Both the position numbers and the translations under genes were made by a program. A stretch of DNA of 64,000 nt from Ferruginibacter sp. (lineage in GTDB: Bacteria; Bacteroidota; Bacteroidia; Chitinophagales; Chitinophagaceae): contig NZ_JAQBNR010000005.1 in NCBI RefSeq assembly GCF_028288465.1, positions 178,937 to 242,936 of the forward strand, given 5' to 3'. Of this stretch, positions 19,580-28,206 are shown one piece after another (position 1 is the stretch's first letter; every line of letters starts with the position of its first letter). A model generated the notes under the pieces. That model was not told where the DNA came from, did not search any database, and was given only the letters and a program-made list of their open reading frames with translations.

Positions 19580-19885
19580 ACTTTTTGCATATCCTCATGG
19601 TTAAGATGAATCAAAACATGGTAGCCTTTTTCCTGGGCGATGGATTCTATGCCATTGATAACCGGCTCAAAAAAATCATTGATCACCTATGGAATCATTA
19701 CAGCGATGGTTTTACTTTTTTGTTTTCGCTGGCTGCTGGCCGATGGCTTTACCTGGTAATTAACCTCTTTTGCTTTTTAAGTACTTTCTTTTTGGTAACG
19801 GCACTTACTTCATGACTGTCACGCAAGGCTTTTGATACGGTTGAGGAGCGAGAATTGAGTTTTTGGCAAGTATTTTCAGATTCAT
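19576..19885 (-). pseudogene. Relic of a LacI-family regulator (N-terminal third, frameshifts and a stop)
   Basis: Reading the minus strand from an ATG at 19885, short frames give M-N-L-K-I-L-A-K, then S-S-T-V-S-K-A-L-R-D-S-H-E-V-S-A, then N-Y-Q...K-S-K-T-I-A-V-M-I-P, a TAG stop (19687-19689), then V-I-N-D-F-F-E-P-V-I-N-G-I-E-S-I-A-Q-E-K. This is the HTH and the start of the sugar-binding domain of a LacI-family regulator (normally ~340 aa). At least two frameshifts (one near 19760-19765), the in-frame stop and a 3' truncation show it is dead. It may once have regulated the neighbouring glycosidase. Confidence 0.75.
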
Positions 19886-20117
19886 CGCACCATATTTCTG
19901 TTGTCAATAAAGATGCTATTAAAAGCAAGGGAAATATACTGTGGCTTCAACGAAAAGAAGCAACAATGTTGTAGCAAATAAATGCTTCCCAAATTGCTTC
20001 CGGCTTTCTTTTTTTATTGAATTTAACGGCAAAACTACCTGTTGGACCACGGGTTTTTAGGACAACTGCGGTCATTTTGATCAACTACACTATATTTAAA
20101 GTATAAAACTATACACG

Positions 20118-21113
20118 ATGCAATACTTGCCAAATGACAACCGATACCAATCAATGGAATATCGCCGTTGCGGTAACAGCGGTTTACTTTTACCTGCTCT
20201 TTCACTTGGGCTGTGGCACAATTTCGGCCATATTGATAACCTGGAAAATGCCCGCAATATTTTGCGCACTGCTTTCGACAATGGCATTACGCATTTTGAC
20301 CTGGCAAATAATTATGGTCCGCCTGCGGGATCTGCAGAAGAAAATTTCGGCAGATTATACAAGGATGATTTTGTTCCTTACCGCGATGAACTGATCATCT
20401 CCAGCAAAGCTGGCTGGGGCATGTGGCCGGGCCCTTATGGAGACTGGGGCTCAAAAAAATATTTGGTTGCCAGTCTTGATCAGAGTTTAAAGAGAATGCA
20501 GCTGGATTATGTAGATATTTTTTATCACCACCGTCCAGACCCCAGTACGCCTTTGGAAGAAACCATGGGTACACTTGACCTGATGGTGCGCCAGGGTAAA
20601 GCATTATATGTGGGTATATCAAGTTACCAGCCCGAAGAAGCGGCTAAAGCGATCAGCATTTTAAAACAGTTAGGTACACCTTGCTTAATTCATCAGCCAA
20701 AATATTCCATGTTCGATCGTTGGGTAGAAGATGGGTTATTAGATGTGCTGGAGCAAAACCAGGTTGGATGTATCGCATTTTCGCCGCTGGCGCAGGGATT
20801 GCTTTCCAATAAATATTTAAATGGCATTCCTGCAAACTCAAGGGCTGCAAGCCACAGAGGCAACGGTGCAATTGAAGAAGATGCCATCTCTGATGAAAAA
20901 ATTGCAAAAGTGCAACAACTAAATACATTGGCAATTGAACGTGGACAAAACCTTGCGCAAATGGCATTGGCCTGGGTATTAAAAGATAAACGTATCACGT
21001 CGGTATTACTGGGTGTTAGTAAACCGGAACAGGTGCTGGATTCTATCCGTTGTTTGGAAAATTATTCTTTTACAAAAGAAGAACAGGAACGCATCAATAA
21101 AATTTTAGCGTAA
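20118..21113 (+). CDS. Aldo/keto reductase, YghZ/Gpr type
   Basis: The protein is 331 aa. The N-terminus N-D-N-R-Y-Q-S-M-E-Y-R-R-C-G-N-S-G matches the start of YghZ-type L-glyceraldehyde-3-phosphate reductases, which supports this ATG over the internal Met. The AKR tetrad is visible: Asp in H-F-D-L-A-N-N-Y with Tyr, Lys in I-S-S-K-A-G-W-G and His in F-Y-H-H-R. The C-terminal NADPH-binding part carries S-V-L-L-G-V-S-K-P. The family makes a cytoplasmic (beta/alpha)8 barrel that reduces small aldehydes with NADPH. It is followed after 72 bp by a PD40-propeller gene. The physiological substrate is unknown. Confidence 0.88.
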   Translation: MQYLPNDNRYQSMEYRRCGNSGLLLPALSLGLWHNFGHIDNLENARNILRTAFDNGITHFDLANNYGPPAGSAEENFGRLYKDDFVPYRDELIISSKAGWGMWPGPYGDWGSKKYLVASLDQSLKRMQLDYVDIFYHHRPDPSTPLEETMGTLDLMVRQGKALYVGISSYQPEEAAKAISILKQLGTPCLIHQPKYSMFDRWVEDGLLDVLEQNQVGCIAFSPLAQGLLSNKYLNGIPANSRAASHRGNGAIEEDAISDEKIAKVQQLNTLAIERGQNLAQMALAWVLKDKRITSVLLGVSKPEQVLDSIRCLENYSFTKEEQERINKILA

Positions 21114-21185
21114 CCTCAATTAAGTACCAGTAAGTACTAGGTATCCCAGTCGTTTAAGTTTAACAACCATCAAAAATAACATCTC

Positions 21186-22697
21186 ATGTTAATAATAAAA
21201 CAAATGCTGCTTTTAACAATCGGTGCCGCTGCTGTTTGCACACCGCTTTGTGCACAGGTGCCCGGAGCAAAGATTGGTTCCTTCGATATTTTTTCTGATG
21301 TTGGTGCTCCTGCAATAGCGGGTGCTGCCAGTTACCACGAACCTTCTCAAACCTACCGCATCACAGGATCGGGCAGAAACATTTGGTTTGGGCAGGACAG
21401 TTTTGCTTTTCTGTCAAAAAAAATGAATGGCGATTTTATTTTACAAACGCAGGTTCGTTTTTTAGGCGAAGGTCATGAAGCTCATCGCAAGGCCGGCTTG
21501 ATGATACGAAGTTCCACCGCAACCAATTCGCCGGTAATTACCTGCACGGTTCATGGAGATGGATTAACAGCTTTACAATACAGAACAGTGGCCGGTGCAG
21601 ATATGAAAGAAATAAAATTAACCATCAAGGCGCCGGATGTTTTGCAGTTAGAAAAAAAAGGGAACACCTATACCATGTCTGTAGCACATTTTGGAGAAGT
21701 GTATGTTATGGAAAAGCTGGAAAATATTGATTTAGGTACTGATTTACTGGCCGGTTTATTTGTTTGTTCGCACACCACTTTATTTTCCGAAGAAGCTGAC
21801 TTTACCAATACCCGGATTTTTAATACTGCACCGGATACGTTGATTCAGTACAAAAGTTACATTGGCAGCGCATTGGAAATAATGGATGTTGCCAGTGGCC
21901 ACCGGCAGGTATTGGCCAGTAACAAAGGTTCCTTCCAGGCACCTAACTGGACACCTGATGGCAAAACGCTCATTTATAATGAAAGCGGCAGGCTTTATAA
22001 TTTCGATTTAGCCAGCAGAACGGCCACGGTATTAAACACAGGTACTGCCATTAACAATAACAATGATCATGTGCTCACTTTTGACGGTAAACAAATAGGC
22101 ATTAGCAACCAGGGCACAGAAACAAAAGGGCAATCTGCTGTTTATACCCTGCCTGCAACCGGCGGCACTCCAAAACTTATAACAGAAAAAACACCATCGT
22201 ATTTTCATGGCTGGTCGCCCGATAATCAATATTTAGTTTACACAGCAGAACGCAATGGCGATTACGATATTTACAGAATTTCAAAAGATGGGGGAAAGGA
22301 AACTCAACTTACCAATACCAAAGGGTTGGATGACGGACCGGAATATTCTCCCGATGGAAAATATATTTATTTCAATTCTACCCGTACCGGCAAAATGCAA
22401 CTTTGGCGGATGGATGCCGACGGGAAAAATCAAACGCAGTTAACTTTTGATGAATTGAATAACTGGTTTCCGCATGTTTCTCCGGATAACAAGACGCTGG
22501 TATTTATTTCATTTCCAAAAGATGTGCCTGCAGATAAACACCCATTTTACCATAGAGTGTTTTTGCGCACTATACCCGTTGGTGGCGGTGAGTCGAAAAC
22601 AATTGCTTATTTATACGGAGGGCAGGGAACAATGAATGTGCCAAGTTGGTCGCCGGATAGTAAGAAAATAGCTTTTGTAAGTAACGGCATTTTTTAA
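21186..22697 (+). CDS. Secreted TolB-like PD40 beta-propeller protein with N-terminal lectin-like domain
   Basis: The protein is 503 aa with a signal peptide (1-24, T-P-L-C-A-Q). Residues about 27-205 resemble a DUF1349/concanavalin-like beta-sandwich (F-L-G-E-G-H-E-A-H-R-K-A-G-L-M-I-R). Residues about 215-500 carry repeats of the PD40 type: W-T-P-D-G-K-T-L-I-Y, W-S-P-D-N-Q-Y-L-V-Y, Y-S-P-D-G-K-Y-I-Y-F, V-S-P-D-N-K-T-L-V-F and W-S-P-D-S-K-K-I-A-F. Proteins of this build occur in Bacteroidota near oxidoreductases and sugar genes; most are uncharacterised. It may bind carbohydrate or a cell-wall component in the periplasm; that is an inference. Confidence 0.72.
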   Translation: MLIIKQMLLLTIGAAAVCTPLCAQVPGAKIGSFDIFSDVGAPAIAGAASYHEPSQTYRITGSGRNIWFGQDSFAFLSKKMNGDFILQTQVRFLGEGHEAHRKAGLMIRSSTATNSPVITCTVHGDGLTALQYRTVAGADMKEIKLTIKAPDVLQLEKKGNTYTMSVAHFGEVYVMEKLENIDLGTDLLAGLFVCSHTTLFSEEADFTNTRIFNTAPDTLIQYKSYIGSALEIMDVASGHRQVLASNKGSFQAPNWTPDGKTLIYNESGRLYNFDLASRTATVLNTGTAINNNNDHVLTFDGKQIGISNQGTETKGQSAVYTLPATGGTPKLITEKTPSYFHGWSPDNQYLVYTAERNGDYDIYRISKDGGKETQLTNTKGLDDGPEYSPDGKYIYFNSTRTGKMQLWRMDADGKNQTQLTFDELNNWFPHVSPDNKTLVFISFPKDVPADKHPFYHRVFLRTIPVGGGESKTIAYLYGGQGTMNVPSWSPDSKKIAFVSNGIF

Positions 22698-22720
22698 TTT
22701 TTAATGGGAAAACAAAGTAT

Positions 22721-22897
22721 ATGGGCATTTCCTTTATTAAAATAAAGGGTAAACAACCCGCGTTTTTTGTTGCGATTGTATTGTTGGCTGCAGCTTTGGC
22801 CCTGAAAAAATGTAAAGGCAGTGCTGCAATATTAGAAATCATAAATAAACTGGAGCTGAAGTTATTGGCAGTTCGATTCCGATTTTGTTGTGTTTGA
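22721..22897 (+). other. Possible small membrane protein or gene debris
   Basis: A 58-codon frame has one hydrophobic segment (F-F-V-A-I-V-L-L-A-A-A-L-A-L) followed by Lys/Cys. In another frame just downstream (about 22878-22955) the translation D-F-V-V-F-D-M-D-K-D-E-W-K-Q-D-I-L-D-A-L reads like the end of a real protein. Its TGA overlaps the ATG of the next gene. The stretch is best read as the remains of an upstream gene rather than a functional peptide. Confidence 0.25.
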
Positions 22898-22951
22898 TAT
22901 GGATAAAGACGAATGGAAGCAGGATATTTTAGATGCATTAATTCCCTCAAA

Positions 22952-24130
22952 ATGAAAAATATAAAAGCAGGTATTATAGGATCAGGGTTTGCAGCAAGAT
23001 TTCACTTTGATGCGCTAAAGCGCGTGTATTCGGTGAACCTGGAAGTTGTCGGGGCTTTTTCCGGCAACTCAAAAAAGCTGGATGAGTTTACTACCGCCCG
23101 GGGCATCCAAAGTTTTGGAAGTCTGCAGGCCTTAATTGAAGCGGCCGATGTGCTGCATGTTTGCACACCGCCGGTAACGCATGAGCAAATTGCCGTGGAA
23201 GTTTTAAAACAGGGAAAGCATGTAATAATTGAAAAGCCGTTTACCGGTTATTTTGGAGATGGGTCGGCAGATTTTAACGGTGACACTTTTTCCCGTATAG
23301 AAGGGTTACATATGGCAAAGGAAAGTGTGCAACGGATGTTGCAGGCAGAAAAAGAGAGTACCGGTGCTATCATGTATGCAGAGAACTGGGTGTATGCACC
23401 CGCCATTCAAAAAGAAAAGGAGGTAATTGAAAAAACCGGTGCTCAAATTTTATGGATACAGGCGCAGCAATCGCACTCCGGTTCTCATTCGCTGGATTAT
23501 GGGCAATGGCGTTTGTCGGGCGGTGGTTCATTAATGGGCAAAGGCGCTCATCCGATAACGGCAGCCTTGTATTTAAAACAAGTGGAAGGATTAAAAAGAA
23601 AAGGTGTTGCCATTCGCCCCAGGAAGGTATCGGCAGTAACGCATGCCTTAACCAGGATGCCCGGCTATATTAATGAAGGACATTTAAGAACTGGCTATAA
23701 GGATGTAGAAGATTTTGCATCGGTACATATTGTATTTGAAGATGGTACTGTTGCCGATATTATTGCCAGTGAACTATTGCATGGTGGCGTAAAAAATTAT
23801 GTAGAAGTACATGCCAATAACCATCGCACCATCTGCAATATTGCTCCCAACAATGCCATGCAAACGTACAACCCGGTTGAAGCCAATTTTGATGAAGTGT
23901 ATGTAGTTGAAAAAACCGGCAGCAAGCAAGGCTGGTCCTTTATATCTCCTGATGAAGCCTGGTTCAACGGCTATCAACATGAAATGGAATCATTTTATCG
24001 CAGCGCAGCTTTTGGCGATGCCATCGAAAGTAACAGTCAACTGGCTGCAGATGTAATTACAACAATTTATACCGCCTATGTATCTGCTGAAAAGCGCGGT
24101 GCAGCGGTTAATATTTCACTCGCAGAGTAG
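22952..24130 (+). CDS. Gfo/Idh/MocA-family NAD(P)-dependent oxidoreductase
   Basis: The protein is 392 aa from the ATG at 22952, chosen because the Rossmann motif follows at once (A-G-I-I-G-S-G-F-A-A-R-F-H). An in-frame ATG 39 bp upstream would only add an untypical leader. The family signature V-C-T-P-P...G-K-H-V-I-I-E-K-P-F is present near residue 95, and the C-terminal alpha/beta domain carries G-G-G-S-L-M-G-K-G-A-H-P. Members oxidise or reduce sugars, inositols or related polyols in the cytoplasm. The start codon overlaps the TGA of a remnant upstream frame, so it was probably coupled to a gene now lost. The substrate is unknown. Confidence 0.85.
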   Translation: MKNIKAGIIGSGFAARFHFDALKRVYSVNLEVVGAFSGNSKKLDEFTTARGIQSFGSLQALIEAADVLHVCTPPVTHEQIAVEVLKQGKHVIIEKPFTGYFGDGSADFNGDTFSRIEGLHMAKESVQRMLQAEKESTGAIMYAENWVYAPAIQKEKEVIEKTGAQILWIQAQQSHSGSHSLDYGQWRLSGGGSLMGKGAHPITAALYLKQVEGLKRKGVAIRPRKVSAVTHALTRMPGYINEGHLRTGYKDVEDFASVHIVFEDGTVADIIASELLHGGVKNYVEVHANNHRTICNIAPNNAMQTYNPVEANFDEVYVVEKTGSKQGWSFISPDEAWFNGYQHEMESFYRSAAFGDAIESNSQLAADVITTIYTAYVSAEKRGAAVNISLAE

Positions 24131-24473
24131 TAAATATGGCAAAAACCGTAGTGAAAAAAATGCGAGTGGCAAATACAATTCCGGTAAACACACGGCGGTC
24201 CGTTCAAGTGGACAACCTGCTTCAGAGAAGCTAATAACTAACGATCTGCAATATCATTTATTTCAACTTCTAATACATCATTTAAACCACCTTCCCGCCC
24301 GCCAGAAAGAGCTGATTATTCTTAAGTTTTATGAAGGATTATCCTATGAAGAAATTGTGCAGCAAACAGGCCTTGCGCCCCGCACAGTATATAATAAAAT
24401 GCATGAGGCATTAAAGAAGTTAAAACTGGAGATGATAGAAAATCCGTATTCCCGGAAGGCAATGCATGCATAG
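24131..24473 (+). pseudogene. Orphan sigma-70 region 4 fragment (ECF-type sigma factor relic)
   Basis: The C-terminal ~70 residues contain L-P-A-R-Q-K-E-L-I-I-L-K-F-Y-E-G-L-S-Y-E and T-V-Y-N-K-M-H-E-A-L-K-K-L, the region-4 helix-turn-helix that recognises the -35 element. Region 2, needed to open promoter DNA, is absent. The frame has no credible start codon after the oxidoreductase stop, and a typical member would be ~180-200 aa. The fragment is therefore read as the 3' remnant of an ECF sigma gene. A functional region-4-only peptide is possible but unsupported. Confidence 0.6.
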
Positions 24474-24640
24474 CTGTATTTTTTCATTTACTTTTCCGGT
24501 GATTTACCGGGCAGAGGGTACGTACAAAAGATAAATACCGGGTTAATAATTGTATTTATTTGAGCAGGCTGCAAAAAAAAGTGCGATAGATGACGCAATG
24601 AAATTTGTATTAAAATACCTTAGTGCTAAAATTAAAAGAA

Positions 24641-25330
24641 ATGAAAACAGCAATCGTTACCGGCGCTTCCGGAAATATGGGACAGTGCGTTGTAAGAAAA
24701 TTTTTGGCAGAAGGATACCATGTGGTTGCAACGATTGTACCCAACGATCCTACCCCCTTTGAAATTGTTGACGCCAAACTGGAGAAGGTGCTTGTTGACC
24801 TGATGAATGAAGAAGACTCGGGTAAATTTATTAAGACGGTAATTGCCAAATATGAAAATATTGATGCCGCCATATTAACCGTTGGTGGTTTTGCGATGGG
24901 TACAATTGCGGATACGCAAACGGCTGACATTTATAAGCAATACAAACTGAACTTTGAAACAGCTTATAATGTTGCCCGTCCGGCATTTGTACAGATGATG
25001 CAACAGGGCAGCGGCAGGATATTCATTATCGGCTCAAGACCGGGCATGAGTGCCAAAGAAGGGAAGGGGATGGTGGCATACGGATTGGGAAAATCACTGA
25101 TATTCCGCCTGGCAGAACTGATGAATGAGGAGGCCAAAGGACATAACGTGGTTACTACTGTTGTTGTACCCAGCACAATTGATACTCCTCAAAATCGCAA
25201 AGCTATGCCGGATGCCAAGTTTGAGAATTGGGTTAGGCCCGAATCTATTGCGGATGCCATCTATTATTATTGCACTCCTGCAGCAGCAACAATAAGAGAG
25301 CCGGTAATAAAAGTGTATAACAATGCATAA
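24641..25330 (+). CDS. Short-chain dehydrogenase/reductase
   Basis: The protein is 229 aa from ATG 24641, directly before A-I-V-T-G-A-S-G-N-M-G, the cofactor-binding glycine motif; an upstream TTG/GTG start would add six residues of no clear use. The SDR catalytic set is present: Ser in I-I-G-S-R-P-G-M and Tyr-x-x-x-Lys in A-Y-G-L-G-K. P-S-T-I-D-T-P follows as usual. It is a cytoplasmic Rossmann-fold oxidoreductase. It is shorter than most SDRs (~250 aa) but complete. The genomic context gives no hint of the substrate. Confidence 0.85.
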   Translation: MKTAIVTGASGNMGQCVVRKFLAEGYHVVATIVPNDPTPFEIVDAKLEKVLVDLMNEEDSGKFIKTVIAKYENIDAAILTVGGFAMGTIADTQTADIYKQYKLNFETAYNVARPAFVQMMQQGSGRIFIIGSRPGMSAKEGKGMVAYGLGKSLIFRLAELMNEEAKGHNVVTTVVVPSTIDTPQNRKAMPDAKFENWVRPESIADAIYYYCTPAAATIREPVIKVYNNA

Positions 25331-26204
25331 AGAAAATGGCCGGATTTATTTTGGATGATAATATTATGCCCTGGCTAATTTCCGGCAGCACTGATTGTAT
25401 TGAAATCCAGGTAATCAACCAGGCAGCCATGATAATTTTTAATTGCGGCATTTCATAAAGCTTAGCATATTCAACGCCCGGTTTGTCATGTGTTAAAGTC
25501 GGTGAATAATTCATCATTTTAACAAGCCTGTATAACTAAATGCGGCTGTAAACCTGTTGTTGCAAAGGCTTTCAATAAATGTGTCCGGTGAATTCGTTTT
25601 GAAGTAACACAGTTGAAGTTGTATACATTCATAGCGAAAAAACCTTTTATAAAAATCCATTTAGTCACTTCTTTGTCGCCGATGTGTACAAACTCTCTTA
25701 AAATAACTGTTGGAGAAAGCCAAGCCGGTCATTGTGTCTGCCTGTTTTAAGAAAGCAGTCACCTCTGTTTAACTTTTCCGGTTTAAAAAGCGAGCTGATT
25801 TTGGCTAAGTCATCATTACTGATCCCAAAGTAAGTTTTATGTAAATTTCAAGTTCTGTCATTTTTTAACAGGCGGATCTGCAATGGCTGCTAACGTTCTG
25901 GAATTGACGGGCAGGTTGTTTGTTGAAAATCTGCAGCCGTAACCGCAGATAAATTTATAAATAAAAGTTGATTGTTTATTCCGTTGCAGGATCTATTCAT
26001 CCACTGCAACTGGAGGTTACAAAAACAATACATACTATTTTTTAACCGGGAGTTTTTAATCCATTTCGGAAAGAACAACCGGCTGTATGGAGATAAACGT
26101 ACCAGGGATTATCTACAGCCGACATAAGGGTGCGGCATAAACTGCAACAATTGGATGAGTGTAAACCGGAAAATAGTTTCCCACAGCCATTTTAAAATAC
26201 GATG
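25331..26204. other. Gene-free stretch (874 bp), nothing recognised
   Basis: Both strands hold only short frames without family signatures. A minus-strand frame at 25245-25517 overlaps the end of the SDR gene and is not convincing. I see no repeat, hairpin or RNA gene that I could defend. The stretch may contain eroded coding sequence, as its neighbours do. Confidence 0.4.
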
Positions 26205-26537
26205 CTATTTTTTAACTGAAACACCGGCGGATGAGGCCTTTTTATTTGGAAGAGCTTTCGCCGCTTTTTTTACCGGAGGAGTCGTTTTTTTATCAGCAGG
26301 TGCAGCTTTTTTAGAGATGGGGATGACTTTTTTTACTACATCTTTTGTTTTCTTTGCTACCGTCTTTTTCAATCCGGCAGTAAGCAGTTTTGCAGCCTTC
26401 TTAATTCTTTTTTCAAATTTTTTTTCTCCCAGCTGATCTTTCAGATCTGTGAGGGCCGTTTGCAATTGTCTGGTAACAGTTTGCAGGGCAGAATCGCTCT
26501 CCGTTATACTCTTCTTTATGTTTTCCGTTGTTGACAT
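26205..26537 (-). CDS. Lys/Ala-rich histone-H1-like DNA-binding protein
   Basis: The protein is 110 aa from M-S-T-T-E-N-I-K-K (ATG at 26537); the upstream in-frame ATG would add nine unusual residues. The first half is a charged amphipathic helical region (about 1-55). The second half is a low-complexity tail of Lys, Ala, Pro and Val with K-K-A-A, K-K-T-V-A-K-K and P-V-K-K-A motifs, as in the H1-like Hc1/AlgP-type tails of many bacteria. Such tails bind DNA without sequence specificity. No operon partner is evident. Confidence 0.65.
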   Translation of the reverse strand: MSTTENIKKSITESDSALQTVTRQLQTALTDLKDQLGEKKFEKRIKKAAKLLTAGLKKTVAKKTKDVVKKVIPISKKAAPADKKTTPPVKKAAKALPNKKASSAGVSVKK

Positions 26538-26564
26538 TCTACTATTTTTTATAAATGATAACAC

Positions 26565-27163
26565 AAACTTAATATAAGAAAATTGCTAACAATGTTAAGT
26601 TTTTTATATTTCTTTAAACTGGTAGACTGGCCAGGTGACGTGTTACCGGTGGTGTTGGAAATCTGCTCTCCAGGCTGCTACGGCTTGCACATTTCAACGA
26701 CATTTTTTCTGTGGTGTTTTTCTTCAACATTGCGCTCCGTAAATATGTAGGCTGGCTGAACCATCTCAATGCCATGCTGTTTCTATAAAAATACTAAACG
26801 CTGGCTGGCTGTGGATGACTCACTCAATTTACCGAACCGTGTAGCAGTAAAATGGCCCTTCGCCGCCTGATAGTCTGCTTAACCCATTTCAGCTTGCTTC
26901 CAATCCTTCTTAACGTGGACGTGTAACGTTTCCCTATGTCATAATTTTCCAGTGAAAGATATGGACCAGAAGGGGTAATGGCCAAACGGGATTTTTCTGC
27001 TTAAATTTTTATTTGATTAATTGCATGAATGTTTAAAGCAGACATTTTATACCAATTTGGCGAAATGGAGCATTTACTGTGGCCAAGATGCCGCTTACAA
27101 TGAGTTCCACCCGTAATAAAAAGTCAGTTTTGCAACATATAAAAAAACAACTATTATTGTAGT
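26565..27163. other. Gene-free stretch (about 600 bp), nothing recognised
   Basis: No frame with a coding look or a known motif is visible on either strand, and there is no clear terminator. The stretch must hold the promoter of the 99-aa gene that starts at 27164, but no convincing promoter boxes were found. Confidence 0.4.
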
Positions 27164-27463
27164 ATGAGAGAATCCCTAAAGCATCTTTTCAGCAACCAGG
27201 TTATTTTGGAAGATAAACGCCAATTTTTTTACACTATAAAGCCTTATGAGCTTATCAATGCGCTGGGAACGGTGATTGCTAGCTTACAGGAATATTCATT
27301 TACGCAAAAGGAACCAGCAGGTGAGGCGTTTTCCTGCAATTTATACAAAACAAAAGATGGTAATTGGTATGACATTGAGGAGGCGACCATTGCAGTGGAA
27401 AAGAAAATTATACGAATGCTTAAATCTGCTATTGACGCGAAGGAAAATACATCCGTATCATAG
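27164..27463 (+). CDS. Small hypothetical protein (99 aa)
   Basis: An ATG-initiated frame has ordinary globular composition: N-terminal M-R-E-S-L-K-H-L-F, a central Y-K-T-K-D-G-N-W-Y-D-I-E-E segment that looks like a beta-hairpin, and an amphipathic C-terminal helix (V-E-K-K-I-I-R-M-L-K-S-A-I-D). No family is recognised, and there is no signal peptide or membrane helix. It stands alone between two gene-free stretches. It is probably real because the codon and residue pattern is coherent over the whole length. Confidence 0.5.
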   Translation: MRESLKHLFSNQVILEDKRQFFYTIKPYELINALGTVIASLQEYSFTQKEPAGEAFSCNLYKTKDGNWYDIEEATIAVEKKIIRMLKSAIDAKENTSVS

Positions 27464-27645
27464 TCGGGGCATTTGGAACGCATTCTCCACGCGGGTACGC
27501 GATACCCTTTGCTATTTCACCAAAATCCTTTTCATCCAAACGGCAATCCAGGTAAATACCCAACTATACATCCGCTTATTTTTTTGAAAAAAAAACTGTT
27601 GCTATTTCCCTTCGTTCCCGTAAATCGGCTATCAGTGCTGATTGC

Positions 27646-27840
27646 ATGAGCAGGTTGATACAACTCCTTGACGCAGTTTTTAAAGCCACCTTGCAAATAC
27701 ACGAAAACGATCATTTTGAACCATTCGCCGAAAAAAAATACTCCCTGATCGAAAAGCAAAAAATGCAGAACATATTTGATGCACCTTTACATCAGAAAGC
27801 AAGCAAGGTAAAAGCTTTCAGCAACCGGTTCCAATTTTAA
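27646..27840 (+). CDS. Short hypothetical protein or C-terminal gene fragment (64 aa)
   Basis: The frame is open about 90 bp upstream of this ATG and reads coherently there too (Y-F-F-E-K-K-T-V-A-I-S-L-R-S-R-K-S). It may thus be the end of a larger, damaged gene. Visible segments are M-S-R-L-I-Q-L-L-D-A-V-F-K-A and a charged tail ending N-R-F-Q-F. No family is recognised. It lies within the otherwise gene-free stretch 27464-28206. Confidence 0.3.
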   Translation: MSRLIQLLDAVFKATLQIHENDHFEPFAEKKYSLIEKQKMQNIFDAPLHQKASKVKAFSNRFQF

Positions 27841-28046
27841 TATCCTAACCAAAAGACCAAATCCGAACAACCAATCAACATCCAATTATTTTAAAGAAAA
27901 GAGCCAAATCCTGTAACCAACAAATAAATAACAATATCCTGATTAAAAGACCAATCCGATTAGACTAAAAAACCAAGTACACCGATTATCCGATACCCTG
28001 ATTAAAAATAACCAACGAATTGAATATCCTTCGTGAAAAGACCAAT
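27841..28046. repeat. Degenerate dispersed direct repeats, TATCCT-n-AAAAGACCAA type
   Basis: Copies start at 27841 (TATCCTAACCAAAAGACCAA), 27935 (TATCCTGATTAAAAGACCAA), about 27994 (ATACCCTGATTAAAAATAAC) and 28025 (TATCCTTCGTGAAAAGACCA). Each is about 20-25 bases, similar but not identical, and irregularly spaced. AACCAA-type motifs also fill the spaces between them. The sequence is strongly strand-biased (A and C rich, G poor) and has no reading frame. Confidence 0.5.
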
Positions 28047-28140
28047 GAGTCCCGCCTTGAAAAACGCATGGTAAGAAATGTGTGAAGTAAAAACGGATCA
28101 AAAAACCAACAACAATATATTAAAGAATGCTCTTTTAAAC

Positions 28141-28164
28141 GGGGGCATTTTTTTATGCCCCGGG
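28141..28164. terminator. GC-rich hairpin, probable terminator
   Basis: GGGGCAT (28142-28148) pairs with ATGCCCC (28155-28161) across a T-only loop. It lies about 45 bp beyond the stop codon of the minus-strand nuclease gene and could terminate transcription from either side. A classic T-run after the stem is missing on both strands. Confidence 0.4.
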
Positions 28165-28206
28165 GCAGAGGACTGAATTCTAAAAGTGCCTTTCATTCCT
28201 TACTAT

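Noticed and set aside
19585..19815. 76-codon plus-strand frame with hydrophobic C-terminus, apparent small membrane protein
   Set aside because: It is the complementary strand of the LacI-family relic, which explains the open frame.
19886..20117. Possible regulatory RNA before the aldo/keto reductase
   Set aside because: It shows only AT-rich DNA with weak symmetry and no stable hairpin that could be defended.
25245..25517. 90-codon minus-strand frame overlapping the end of the SDR gene
   Set aside because: It overlaps a well-supported gene by 86 bp and has no recognisable motif; coding erosion cannot be excluded.
26155..26436. 93-codon plus-strand frame rich in Phe and Ala
   Set aside because: It is the antisense of the Lys-rich H1-like protein, whose AAA/AAG codons become Phe-rich TTT/CTT frames.
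27841..28046. Possible CRISPR array
   Set aside because: The repeats are degenerate and unevenly spaced, spacers vary from a few to about 70 bases, and no cas gene is present in the window.
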